A stretch of DNA of 64,000 bases from Rhyzopertha dominica (Eukaryota > Arthropoda > Insecta > Coleoptera > Bostrichidae). The notes under the pieces are model-generated. The model was not told the origin of the DNA and made no database searches. It saw only the letters and a program-made list of their open reading frames with translations. The stretch lies in assembly GCA_025024175.1 (NCBI GenBank), contig QCXZ01000053.1, forward strand, positions 9,052,001 through 9,116,000, written 5' to 3'. Positions 22,158 to 32,463 of this stretch are shown here, piece by piece (position 1 is the stretch's first letter; every line of letters starts with the position of its first letter). A program made the position numbers and the translations under genes.

Positions 22158-22230
22158 GCCTTGATAGCTCAGTGGAAAGAGCGTTTGACTAGTGTTCAAA
22201 AGGTCCTGAGTTCTTATCTCGGTCAAGGCT
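22158..22230 (+). tRNA. tRNA-Thr(AGT)-like cloverleaf, possibly a tRNA-derived repeat head
   Basis: A full cloverleaf can be drawn. Acceptor GCCTTGA/TCAAGGC is 7 of 7. D-arm is GCTC/GAGC. Anticodon arm is TTTGA/TCAAA with loop CTAGTGT (anticodon AGT at 22,191-22,193). Variable loop is 5 nt. T-arm is CTGAG/CTCGG with loop TTCTTAT. Box A (TAGCTCAGTGGA) is good. Box B and the T-loop deviate from TTCAANT, and the anticodon loop is atypical at 37-38. It is either a diverged gene, a pseudogene, or the 5' head of a SINE. Confidence 0.55.
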
Positions 22231-23043
22231 GGCAATAATTTCTCATTTCATCTAATGCCTGTAAACCCAATAAAATATAACCTTTCTTTCTATATTACCG
22301 CACAGTAAGCCCAAAACTGATACAAATCATATTTTTCAAAAGTGGTAGAGCTTCATTGTAGAACCCTTAATCTTCAGCTTCCTTTTCATTTCTTCAACTT
22401 CCTTCTTTACCTTGAAATTATGTTGCAGCTCCTGGATAATTTGTACCAAGCTGACTACACATGCCCACATGTAGCAGAAGTACACTAAAATAGGGTTAAG
22501 TAAAACACAGGATTAATTGTAACATGACTGTGTTCTAAAACACTGCAACGTTTTCATTTTAAGTAAGAAAGATGATCCATAGTGCTCAAAGTGCAAGTTA
22601 CTTGGTTAGTAAATTATAACAACTAAAACAATGTCTTACTGCACATCCTTTAATTGTATTAATTAGTATATGTTTTGAGGAAATCCACCCTCATCTTCAG
22701 CTAAAAGATGTTAACAATATACAAGTTGGAAAAATGGAAGTTAGAAAAATATAACTTACTTAAAGAGTAAGATAATATTTTGTCGGATAGATCGCTGTCA
22801 CTTGAAAACACTGACAAAAAGTTAATAGTCTGACGTTTCGATTACACCTGTAATCTTTGTCAAAGACGAAGAACCTCAAAATTTGTCTGACACAAGTTCA
22901 AACAAAATTTTGAAAGTAAATAAACAAATCACCAAGGATGCGAGACGTCATAGAAACAACGTGCCAACCTGATAAACAAGGAACCTAACGAAAAAGGAAC
23001 TACCTACCTACTAGATATACACGAACTACTTGATAAAAGATAN

Positions 23044-23666
23044 CTACAAAATAGCCTTCCAAATGTCACCTAACTCATAATTTCCACAATCCCTATTAAA
23101 ATTATTAGTATTCATACAAATTTCTATAGCTTCTTTTATTAGACGTTTGTGATAATATTTTTCTCTATGTAAAATTTTTGTTTTATCAAAATCAATCATG
23201 TGTTTAGTCAAATATGAGTGTTCAGCTACGGAAGATTTATCTATCTGTTGCAACCTAGTAGCTCGTATGTGTTCTTTCAAACGCGTACCTACTTTTCTTT
23301 TAGTTTGACCTATGTAACACTTTCCGCAAGAACAAGTAATTTTGTAAACACCTTCACTTTCTAAATGTACTTTATCTTTAGTAGAACTTAAAAATTTTAT
23401 CTAAATTATTATATGTACTATCAACAACTAAAATATCGTGTTTTCTAAGCATCCTCTTTAATTTTTCCGAAAGGCCTTGTACATAAGGTAAACTCAACTT
23501 CAATTTGCTTTGTCGTGGCTGAGAATTTACTTGATTTGGATGAGCACTTTTATTAAAAACTGACCAAATATTCTTACTACTATAACTATTTCTCACTAGC
23601 GCTGATTTAAGATGATATATTTCTTTTTGTACAGAACTTTCATCTGATATCCTTTGTGCTCTAACA
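23044..23666 (-). pseudogene. Penelope-like C-terminal fragment (linker and GIY-YIG)
   Basis: 5'-truncated copy that begins in the RT thumb and ends GDIWKAIL. One extra A near 23,391 (AAAAATTTT for AAAATTTT) breaks the frame between the linker (NNLDKIFKFY) and the endonuclease part (RLKEHIRATR). Otherwise nearly identical to the copies in A. Includes an N at 23,043. Confidence 0.85.
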
Positions 23667-24748
23667 CAATAGCCAGATTATCCGAACATTGTTTAAAATC
23701 TACTTATTTCTTATGGAATGATAATTTTTATGAACAAAAATCAGGTTGTGCAATGGGTTCACCTCTAAGTCCTGTAGTAGCCAATTTGTTTATGGAAAAT
23801 TTTGAACATGAAGCGATAAACAGTTTTCAGCTTAAACCAAAATGTTGGTATAGGTATGTAGATGACACTTTTGTTATTTGGCCCCACGGTATAGAAGAGC
23901 TGGGTAGGTTTCTAAATCATTTGAACAGTCAAAATCCAGACATAAAATTTACTATGGAATTAGAAAGCAATGGTAGTTTACCTTTCTTGGATGTCCAAAT
24001 TTACAGAACAAACACTGGACAGTTAGGACACAAGGTTTACAGAAAACCAACACACACAGACAGATATTTACATGCCACATCTCACCACCCTACTTCTCAA
24101 AAGAATAGTCTTATTAGGACGTTATTTGTTAGAGCACAAAGGATATCAGACGAAAGTTCTGTACAAAAAGAAATATATCATCTTAAATCAGCGCTAGTGA
24201 GAAATGGTTATAGTAGTAAGAATATTTGGTCAGTTGTTAATAAAAGTGCTCATCCAAATCAAGTAAATTCTCAGCCACGACAAAGCAAATTGAAGTTGAG
24301 TTTACCTTATGTACAAGGCCTTTCGGAAAAATTAAAGAGGATGCTTAGAAAACACGATATTTTAGTTGTTGATAGTACATATAATAATTTAGATAAAATT
24401 TTAAGTTCTACTAAAGATAAAGTACATTTAGAAAGTGAAGGTGTTTACAAAATTACTTGTTCTTGCGGAAAGTGTTACATAGGTCAAACTAAAAGAAAAG
24501 TAGGTACGCGTTTGAAAGAACACATACGAGCTACTAGGTTGCAACAGATAGATAAATCTTCCGTAGCTGAACACTCATATTTGACTAAACACATGATTGA
24601 TTTTGATAAAACAAAAATTTTACATAGAGAAAAATATTATCACAAACGTCTAATAAAAGAAGCTATAGAAATTTGTAGGAATACTAATAATTTTAATAGG
24701 GATTGTGGAAATTATGAGTTAGGTGACATTTGGAAGGCTATTTTGTAG
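23667..24748 (+). CDS. Penelope-like RT/GIY-YIG protein, 5'-truncated, open
   Basis: About 361 codons open from the inversion joint to a TAG at 24,746-24,748. Begins within the RT (TIARLSEHCLKSTYF), keeps KSGCAMGSPLSP and RYVDDTFVIW, then the linker and a complete GIY-YIG domain (CSCGKCYIGQTKRK, GTRLKEH, KEAIEI). RT motif A and the N-terminus are missing, so it cannot be an active polymerase. The endonuclease half looks intact. No natural start codon is visible; it would need readthrough or an internal Met. Confidence 0.85.
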
Positions 24749-26131
24749 TTATCTTTTATCAAGTAGTTCGTGTATATCTAGTAGGTAGGTAGTTCCTTTT
24801 TCATCGTTAGGTTCCTTTTTTATCAGGTTGGCACGTTGTTTCTATGACGTCTCGCATCCTTGGTGATTTGTTTATTTACTTTCAAAATTTTGTTTGAACT
24901 TGTGTCAGACAAATTTTGAGGTTCTTTGTCTTTGACAAAGATTACAGGTGTAATCGAAACGTCAGACTATTAACTTTTTGTCAGTGTTTTCAAGTGACAG
25001 CGATCTATCCGACAAAATATTATCTTATATTTANGGACGCTGAAAGCATTCACNCTCGTTTACTTAAAGAGTATAAGCATGTTGAATCCCAATACTAAGG
25101 TTGATTGTGTAAAATAAACAAAAAGATAACAGACAAAAGGAGATACGAGAAACTAAAATAAGCACAACGAAAATGCATGGTCGTGCCTAGTGTCAAAGAC
25201 ATAGAAGACGAATGAAAAATTACAGAAAATTTGCAGCTAGAAAGGACGGCTGACTTTAGAATGACAGTGAAAAACTAAGCTGGATCGATACCCAGCACTG
25301 TGTTGTTGGCTTAGCTGAAGATGAGGGTGGATTTCCTCGAAACATGTGCTAATTAATACAATTAAATGATGTCCAATAAGACATTATTTTACTTGTTATA
25401 ATTCATTTTCATTTTGTTTAAAGTTTGTGTACAAAATATGTATTAAGGAATATAAGCAGCGAATAAGTCAGTCAGTTAAATTTAATTTGTCGTATTTGAA
25501 TAATCAGTGGAGCTCGGATTATATGCAAGGAAAATTTGCTGAAATATGCGCCTATACAGGTGTCCCGCATTATGTGGCCAAACTCTCGGAATCTGAAAAT
25601 TGGGGTAAAAGCACACTATTTTACAGTATAACTTTTTTTGAAAATAACGTTCGCCAACTGAGATATTCACTCTTAAACATGGGCGGAGAGAAATAGTTTT
25701 TGAAAAATATCTCCTAAACCGGTTGACATAATTCCGTCAAATTTTAGTTAATATTATTTGAAATTGGTTAAAATGAAGCACACATTTTTAAATAAATGTT
25801 TTGGGAGGGCCGGGAGTGGACGACCCCTCACATTGGTCCTTTAACTTTATAATGGGTAAGTATTTTTTCAAAAATATGTATTGCCTTGTACAGAAGAAAA
25901 GATACTTTGACCATGCGGAAAAAATTGACCCATTCGAGAAAAATGGAGTTGAATGGTAGGATTCACATTTTCACTGCTTAACTAATACCATTTTGTTTTT
26001 ATAAAATTGACCGTGATAAATAATAAAACTATTAGTTATCAGTGTTACATTGATATTTTGATAATACCTTACATACTGTATAGTACGCGCCAGAAAAAAA
26101 GTCGGACCTTAGAAATGTAACATCGTCGACA

Positions 26132-27395
26132 ATTGGGTATTTGCCATGTATTTATATTTGATTAAATTGCATATTAATAGGTAGCATCTAATACACAAAA
26201 CAGCTGTGACAGCTTATAAATTCGAAAAAATGGATCGTAAGGTGCATTTTTAGTATTAAAAATGTGAATATTTAAAGCGACCGCGAAAACGCGAACATAT
26301 TGGGCGTGACGCCAGGTGTCTTGTAAATGGCCGCTTGTTTACATCTGGGGTCAGCGCGTCACGCGTCAGCCTCAGCCCGTCAATTTATCAGTTTGTTGTT
26401 TGCGTTCATTTTGTAACAAGCGAATTAAAATACGCCAAGAAAAAGTGAAATACTTATGAGCGACGAGCGGTTCAACGCGGCGGAGATGAGGAACGTAAAA
26501 GCAACAGCACAAGTGAACTTTTTATCAAATTAATGTAGCATTGATAATTTGATCACAGTGGGTTGTTGGACACATACTATTTGTAAAGATAAAAATATAA
26601 AAATTAAAAATGTACCCTAAACTTGACATTTATTTTAGAGGCCAGAATAAATATAAATTGCCATTTATTTTCGCGACTGCTGCGGCTCGTTTCCGGTCTG
26701 GCTAACAGTCGAATATATTGGAAACAAACGTCTTTCTTTATTATAACATTTCCATCTATCAACTTAAAACGCATATAATTTTCCATATCCTCTTTAAGCT
26801 ATAACAAAATGGAAAGTGAATGGTAAACACCTATAATCCAAAAAGAATAATAAAACTTACATTAAGAATTAAGATGATCTTCACAACAGAAAAACAAACT
26901 TTGCGATTTCGGAATATCACGTCTAGGGGCCTTAACAACTTTTTCATACGTTGATAATCTCGAGGAACTGTTACAAAAGTATTTTGTTAGCTGTACTGAC
27001 TGAAGTACTTTTATAACCATGTACAAAACAACACGTATTTTATTTTCCATACATAATCGATGCTTGTAAAACTACACAAATCACTTTTTGGTGCGACCTC
27101 TTACACCGTCCTTTCAATAAACACCATACAAAAGCTTTTCCAATACAAGAATGATACTACACCATTAAACAGCACGCTCCTCGGTAATGTTTACATGACA
27201 CTTGACGTCACGAGTTGAATAACCTTGGATAGAAGCGTTTTGGCGGTAACTCCTAAGATTCGAATTTCAGACCTGAAATTCTCTACCTACAAATATTTTT
27301 TTGTTTTTTTTTTAACATGGCGTACGATATATGTATATGCACTTCAAGATGCATTTTACGTAATTTTAAAAAAAAGTGATAATACCCAATTTGAA
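26132..27395. mobile_element. THAP-encoding TIR element, copy 1
   Basis: Ends AATTGGGTATT...AATACCCAATT are inverted. The whole 1.26 kb is repeated at 58,738-59,955. The interior is CpG-rich around 26,270-26,510 (GGTCAGCGCGTCACGCGTC), unlike its AT-rich surroundings. A small plus-strand frame starting SDERFNAAEMRNVKATAQ is conserved in both copies. No clear target duplication, and superfamily unknown. P-type transposases carry THAP domains, but no transposase core is present here. Confidence 0.65.
26604..27106 (-). pseudogene. THAP-type zinc finger remnant, two exons
   Basis: Minus strand. 27,106-26,862 contains TNK-like IFVTVPRD and a CCEDHLN end. Downstream 26,786-26,604 continues MENYMRFKLIDGNVIIKK. 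Together they reproduce the order seen in insect THAP proteins (..VP.D....KAPRRD.P....FCCEDH....MENYM..KL.). The second copy at 59,406-59,696 retains more of the N-terminus (CCFVHGYKS). The N-terminal zinc ligands are incomplete in copy 1, and a frameshift splits the middle. THAP domains bind DNA; the role here is unknown. Confidence 0.55.
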
Positions 27396-28073
27396 CAGAG
27401 CTGAGTTATTCAATTTATTCGCCGCGATATTGAATTAATATTGAAGCAGTGAAATGCTTGCTCCCGGCTCCCCAAAACATTTATAAAAAAAATTATGTAT
27501 CATTTTAACTCTTTCCACTTCAAATAATAATAACCAAAATTTGATGAAGTTAATTCAATCGGTCTAAGAAATATTTTTAATAAACTGATCCTCTTCCCCC
27601 ACGTTTAAGTGAATATCTCAGTAGGCGGGAGTTATTTCAAAAAAGTTATACTGTATAATANTGTTATTTTNTAGATTTCAAGAGGTTGCCCACATATATA
27701 TTTATACAATATTTTAATGCAAATATGCACAATCTTTTTTAGAAAACAATAAAATATGCATTATATCTGTACTACGTATAGACATAAAACAAACTGTATC
27801 TGGTTATTATAAAGCAAATTTATTTAATTTATTTGAACAACTTCATTATAAGTATATTAGAAAAAGGAATACGATTACCTAATTCACTAATATAGTAATA
27901 AAATACTAATACCATAGTAATTTTGAGTACTACTGCTACTACTTGTACTACTAAACATTACTTGAATCTACAATTATTATAAGAAAACTGTTTTTTGGCT
28001 TGAAGGCTTCCTTGGTTTTTGTCGATGACATGTTGTTTTCCGGGCTGGTTACCACGTTGCTAATTTGACCTTG

Positions 28074-28106
28074 ACGGTTCGATACTCTTATCCGTGTCTT
28101 CCTCAG
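28074..28106 (-). ncRNA. Hammerhead-like motif, left end of PLE C
   Basis: Minus strand CTGAGGA (28,100-28,106) then GAAC CGTC near 28,075-28,082. The GAAA box is damaged (GAAC), so this copy is decayed. Confidence 0.45.
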
Positions 28107-28465
28107 AAGTAGCTCTGAAACTGAAGTGTCCTAGTCCGCTCCGGTATTTATACTCGTCCGGTTCACTGATGCGTGGGCGTTGTTACGCATGACCGATTTC
28201 CAGATAGTTCGATGCCTCCGTCTCGTTATAATTGTGCGGATTATGCTGGATTTCGATGGCTTCCTTGTACAATCTCGGCCAGAATCTCGCTTCCCTTGAC
28301 AGCATTTGTGCCTCCTCGAATTTTATGATGTGGCCTGTCTCTATTCGGTGTTCTGCTACAGCCGACCTGTCACATTGCCGCTCTCTGGTGTCCCTGATGT
28401 GCTCCTTGATTCTCGTGCTTAGTCCAGTCATTTTAGGCATTTCAAACCCCAATCTACGGAAAAAT

Positions 28466-29634
28466 TCTTAGTGAGCTGAATTTTTGTATACACCATTATT
28501 ACAGCGTTGTAATGAAGATGTGAAAAATCGACATTGATATCGTGCTGCCTAAAAAAGTTATAAAGGTCAAAAAATCAGTTTTGCGCAAATATCCCGCGAC
28601 CTATTGCTCGAAGGTTAATAGAGGTCATTATAACGATTGTTCGTCGTGAAATTATCTACAAAAAACGTTTCATGTTTATGTTTTCAAAACTTTTATCTGA
28701 TACTTAAACGTTTTGTGAAAAATATACTTATGTCATAGAGGTTTGGGAACTCTGTAAAATCTACTATATATTACACAAATAATGGTAAAATGGTAATATT
28801 GAATATTTAAGTACTGTGACTTTTGTGAAAGTTCATAGTTATTGTCGTAAAAATTATACGAACAATTTAAGTATTGCGGCTTTTAAATGACGCCAAGAAG
28901 GACCGAGTACATCAATATTTCTTGTTCGTCGTGAAATTATCTACAAAAAATCCTTTTTGCATTTTTCTGTAAAATTAATCGTTTTCAGAGTAGAGCGCTG
29001 AGAAAGCGACTATCGTCATTATTTTCGATGTAATGAACAACATTCTCCATGACAATTCTAATATTATCATTCAATGGACGGCCCTCGTCACCTCTTCCAC
29101 TAACTAACAAAAAATTGGAGAAACAATTATCGTGATACTTAGGTTCGACAGATACTAAGTCATACTCAAAATTCACACGCTCCTTTACACTTATTATTTA
29201 TCACAGCGCACCTCTGCAACTTTTAATACTGTGTCTTTAAATGTAAGAGTACTTACTTCTCTAATAACGTGTCTGCATTTTTTCGCTTATTCTCTCAATT
29301 ACTTCACTCGCTTCTTCTCCACAAAACAAACATAATTTTTTGAAATTAAAAGAGCTGATTCTTTTCTTATGCGGAGATATTGATGTACTCGGTTCTTCTT
29401 GGATTCGTTTAAAAGCCGCAATACTCAAATTGTTCGTATAATTTTTATGACAATCACTATGAACTTTCACAAAAGTCACAGTACTTAAATATTCGATACT
29501 ACCATTTTACCATTATTTGTATAATGCATAGTAGATTTTACAAAGTTCCCAAACCTCTATGATATGAGTATATTTTTCACAATACGTTTAAGTATCAGAT
29601 ATAAGGTGTATACAAAAATTCAGATCACTAGGAA
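28466..29634. mobile_element. TIR element nested in PLE C
   Basis: The ends are inverted: TAGTGAGCTGAATTTTTG at 28,469 and the reverse complement at 29,610-29,632. Long inner inverted repeats (28,681-28,918 and 29,370-29,605) make a foldback. Encodes the minus-strand remnant listed next. Superfamily not determined. Confidence 0.6.
28985..29479 (-). pseudogene. Remnant of a multicopy insect protein with a C-x-x-C finger
   Basis: 29,479-29,261 contains VKVHSDCHKNYTN, then FNFKKLCLFCGEEASE. After stops, 29,235-28,985 continues FKDTVLKVAEVRCD and VNFEYDLVSVEPKYHDNCF. These blocks follow the order of an uncharacterised, highly repeated insect protein family that I recognise only by pattern (D-F-K-K-L-C-F-F-C-G-E; Y-H-D-x-C-F). 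Cys and His placement suggests zinc binding. At least four stops; not functional. Confidence 0.5.
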
Positions 29635-29675
29635 TTCTTCCGCGATAAAACCTTAAATGACTGGACTATGATGTA

Positions 29676-29783
29676 CCTTGTGTTTGTAGTTCCTCAGTCG
29701 TCGAACGTCTTCACCGCTCCGTGAAACACAGCTAACGCCTTTTTGAAATATTGTTTGACGACTAAGGAGCTACAAACACAAGG
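29676..29783. repeat. Hairpin within PLE C
   Basis: CCTTGTGTTTGTAG at 29,678 and the later CTACAAACACAAGG are inverted arms of about 27 bp (two mismatches) with a roughly 40-nt loop. The right arm runs directly into the plus-strand GIY-YIG coding remnant. Confidence 0.6.
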
Positions 29784-30155
29784 TGTGTATAGCATCCCAT
29801 GCAGCTGTGGGAAGGTTTACATTGGCCAAATCGAAAGGCACATCAGCACGAGAATCAAGGAGCGCATCAGGGACACTAGAGACCGGTAATGTGACAGGTC
29901 GGCTGTAGCAGAACACTGAATGGAACCTGGTCACATCATAAAAGTCGAGGAGGCACAAATGCTGTCAACGTAAGCGAGATTCTGGCCGAGACTGTACAAG
30001 GAAGCCATCGAAATCCAGAAGAATCCGCACAATTACAACCGAGACCGAAGCATCGAACTACCTGGAATCTGGAAACCGGTCATGCCCACGCATCAGTGAA
30101 CCAGACGAGTATATATACTGGAGCGGACTAAGACACTTCAGATTCAGAGCTACTT

Positions 30156-30189
30156 CTGAGGAAGACACCGACANGGATGTCGAAACGTT
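30156..30189 (+). ncRNA. Hammerhead-like motif, right end of PLE C
   Basis: CTGAGGA at 30,156-30,162, stem II GACA/TGTC, then GAAACGTT (30,182-30,189). Stem III is the 2-bp AC/GU form and the cleavage triplet is GUU. Core matches CUGANGA...GAAA...NUH. One N lies in the stem II loop. Confidence 0.55.
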
Positions 30190-30384
30190 AAGGTCAAATA
30201 AGCAAAATGGGAACCAACACGGAAAACAACATGTCAAAGAAAATTGTTTCTTACAAAACTTATTTATTTAATATAAGTATTTACAGAATCAGTTAAGGGC
30301 AAATTTTTGGCCTGTCTGCTGCAACAGAAGAGTTGAAATCTTGGTCTTTTTGCGTTAGACCGCGTCTGATATCAAAACAAGGTC

Positions 30385-30419
30385 GACGTTTCGCCCGCAC
30401 TTGTAAGGGGCATCATCAG
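30385..30419 (-). ncRNA. Hammerhead-like motif in a PLE terminal remnant
   Basis: Minus strand CTGATGA (30,413-30,419), stem II GCCC/GGGC, GAAACGTC (30,385-30,392) with cleavage triplet GUC. An extra T sits between the core and stem II. Stem I is short (GTC/GAC). No PLE coding sequence adjoins it; it lies 110 bp before the last visible exon of the four-TM gene. Confidence 0.58.
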
Positions 30420-30530
30420 GACAGCTATAAGGAGTAGGGTACGAACCTAACGCGAGAAACACGTCCGAACTGAACCATATACCAAGGAGGAAAGACGAAA
30501 GCAACTCAGAATGATACAATTAATACTTAC

Positions 30531-31892
30531 GAATTAAAAATCCTCCTATGTTACTTAAAATAATCAGCAAGCCCAAACCCATTTCACGTTGTTTGAAGTA
30601 TAACATAAGAAACACGTGAAGGGTTATTAGGAAAGCCACGTACAATCCAAATGAGATGATGAATGGATACAGGAGTATTGGTTTGCACTAAAAATATGTT
30701 AAATAGACAAAACCACGTCATTGACAAAATCCGTGGAAGCATAGATATGATATTAGCTGCAGAAGTTTCATAAATTATGCGTTACACATATTATCCATTG
30801 GAACGAGTTCACTTATAAATAAAAGGTCTAACCGAATAATGTTCTAATTATTAAACGACTTCAACATTATTAAACTCTGCGATCGTTTTAAACGAGCAGC
30901 TACCGTCAGGAGTTCCTACACGAAAAACATAATTTCTCGTTGTTTGTTAATTATTGTGTTAAGACGGCATGTCACAGAATAGTGTTTAGCAAGCTAAAAA
31001 CTTTATACCATAAGTATAAAAGGGTGAGGACCTAAAAAATGAAGACTTTTATGATATTATTATAACAACTGGAGGTTGCAGTTGCTATTCACACATTTAC
31101 AGATGTATATTTGCCAAAATGGACAAATTTATTATTGTCAGCAACAGAAACTACAGCATCAGTTCTTAAAAAAAAAGTATATGAATTCTCTTCCTTTTAT
31201 AGGATACGCAGGTCTTTTCTGTGCTTTATCTGATGATAAGTTTCACTTTCGTTATAATCATCTTCATATGGAGAAAACTTGACTCCGATTTCCACCTTTT
31301 ACTTTGAAGTGACTGATTGCCCCAAAAACTCAACATTGAATTATTTTAATAATTATTTTCCTTTAATAAAACCTGTTCATTTCTTAAGTCCTCACCCTCT
31401 ATAATTAGCCTAAGTCGTTGATACCTTGTAAGCACCAACTATGAGGAGTAAGGAAGAAAAAAATGTTCCCAGGAAAAACACAAAAAGACACGTGAGTGTC
31501 ATTTTTGGATCTAAAACATACAGAATCATTTGTAGCGTCAGCGTTATGTGCATACAACCTTACCTTCCGCAATCTGTTTAAGTTTGATACTGTGCATTTT
31601 TGAATCCGTTAACAACTGTGANAGAGATTCAGAAGTATACGTAACATTTTCTAACCAGAAAAATGTCACCAATAGCCACAGAAGAGATTGAATCTGTAGA
31701 AATAAAAGTATTACTATTTGAAACATCGTGGCTTAACAAGTGCATAATTACCATTGACAAAAGTCCAATAATTATAGAGCCAAGCCGTACTGAAAACCAG
31801 AAGCAAAAGACCCGCATCAAAACCATGACGTGTGGAAGGATAGGAGGTTCTATGGATGTTTGAAAATGACTGGACACGGAACAACTACTCAT
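30531..31892 (-). CDS. Insect four-transmembrane protein, four exons found
   Basis: Exons (minus): 31,892-31,752, 31,693-31,564, 31,510-31,425, 30,687-30,531. All introns are GT-AG with matching phases (0, 1, 0), giving about 172 residues. Membrane segments: around GSIIIGLLSM plus IQSLLWLLVTFFW; LTCLFVFFLGTFFSSLLLI; LLYPFIISFGLYVAFLITLH; MGLGLLIILSNIGG. The N-terminal CFWFSVRLGSIIIG resembles the CCFCxSLRxG start of small insect four-TM (LAPTM-like) proteins; this is pattern recognition only. The last exon ends at a perfect GTAAGT donor; without splicing it would stop three codons later. No further exon was located, perhaps lost to the PLE insertions downstream. One N in exon 2. Confidence 0.7.
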
Positions 31893-32235
31893 TGATTTGT
31901 TCTGTGGAACGCGTTTATCAGATTTTATAACAATAGACTAAAATATGGAGACATAATGCGTATCGATTACGCCTGGAAGCCGTAACTTGTATAACCAGTA
32001 CACTGTTATATACGCATGCAAACGATAAACAATCACATATATAAGGACAATTACGTTGTTACATCTAATACACAAACATTTAAAGATTTATGAGACTTTT
32101 TTATTACTCAACGCAGTCCTCCCTGAATTGAAATCACTTTAGACAGCGGTTTTGCAGTGCCTCTAAGCGTTCTATAGTTTTCATAACTTCTTTGGGGGAA
32201 GAAAACTTGCCTCCTTTCAAACTATTCGATTGACA

Positions 32236-32463
32236 GGAATTCTCAGGTTGAGGTAATTTACACAGACCTTTCGAAGGCCCTTGATACAATCAATCATGGT
32301 ATATTACTAAAAAAGTTGAGTGCTTTTGGATTTGTCCCACAGTTCTTACTACTGATGTAATCATACTTAAATAGTCGTCCAAATTACGTGTATTTTAATG
32401 GCTTTACATCGTGTGAATTTATATTGAGGTCTAGAGTTCCTCAGGGATTCAATTTGGGCCCAG
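32236..32463 (+). pseudogene. LINE reverse transcriptase fragment
   Basis: Frame with IYTDLSKALDTINHGILL (RT motif A region) and SRVPQGFNLGP (motif B), typical of Jockey-group RTs. Cut off at 32,463 by the oppositely oriented LINE that follows. One in-frame stop. Confidence 0.7.

Larger units (their letters stand above)
22769..25059. mobile_element. Penelope-like element insertion B: inverted pair, 3' ends outward
   Basis: Same family as insertion A. Exact 13-bp target duplication TTACTTAAAGAGT at 22,756-22,768 and 25,060-25,072. A minus copy (22,769 to about 23,666) is joined to a plus copy (about 23,667-25,059). Outer ends match A (GACAAAATATTATCTTA, then GGACGC on the plus side). Decayed hammerhead motifs lie at 22,832-22,863 (minus) and 24,932-24,963 (plus); stem II GATTAC/GTAATC is perfectly paired. 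Confidence 0.88.
22590..25405. repeat. Outer inverted repeat (PLE-like element F) enclosing PLE B
   Basis: 22,590-22,712 and 25,308-25,405 are inverted copies. Read outward, each has GCTGAAGATGAGGGTGGATT, then CCTC with GAAACA (right) or AAAACA (left), then CTAATTAATACAATTAAA. CTGAAGA plus stem II GAGG/CCTC plus GAAAC is a hammerhead-like arrangement at both outer ends. This suggests an older PLE whose interior received PLE B. Confidence 0.55.
25550..27705. repeat. Foldback inverted repeat with a THAP element in its loop
   Basis: 25,550-25,815 and 27,455-27,705 are inverted copies. Shared words include CAGTATAACTTTTTT, GAGATATTCACT and AAATGTTTTGGG followed by a CCGGGAG block. The 26,132-27,395 element lies in the loop. 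A weak plus-strand frame at 25,427-25,696 crosses the left arm and is not supported. Confidence 0.65.
28000..30240. mobile_element. Penelope-like element C: inverted pair, 3' ends outward
   Basis: 28,000-28,452 (minus) and 29,770-30,240 (plus) carry inverted copies of a second PLE family. They end in GIY-YIG sequence (STRIKEHIRDTRERQCDR minus; IPCSCGKVYIGQ plus), then a 3' tail (GGAAAACAACATGTC). The centre is interrupted by another element (28,466-29,634). The plus copy has several nonsense changes; the minus copy is open over 28,183-28,420 only. Confidence 0.75.

Noticed and set aside
25427..25696. 89-residue plus-strand frame
   Set aside because: Runs through a foldback arm whose inverted partner does not preserve the frame.
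31544..31892. First read as the N-terminal exon of a second odorant receptor
   Set aside because: With the 58-bp intron recognised, the spliced protein has four membrane segments in a 172-residue chain and lacks OR motifs. It fits a small four-TM family instead.
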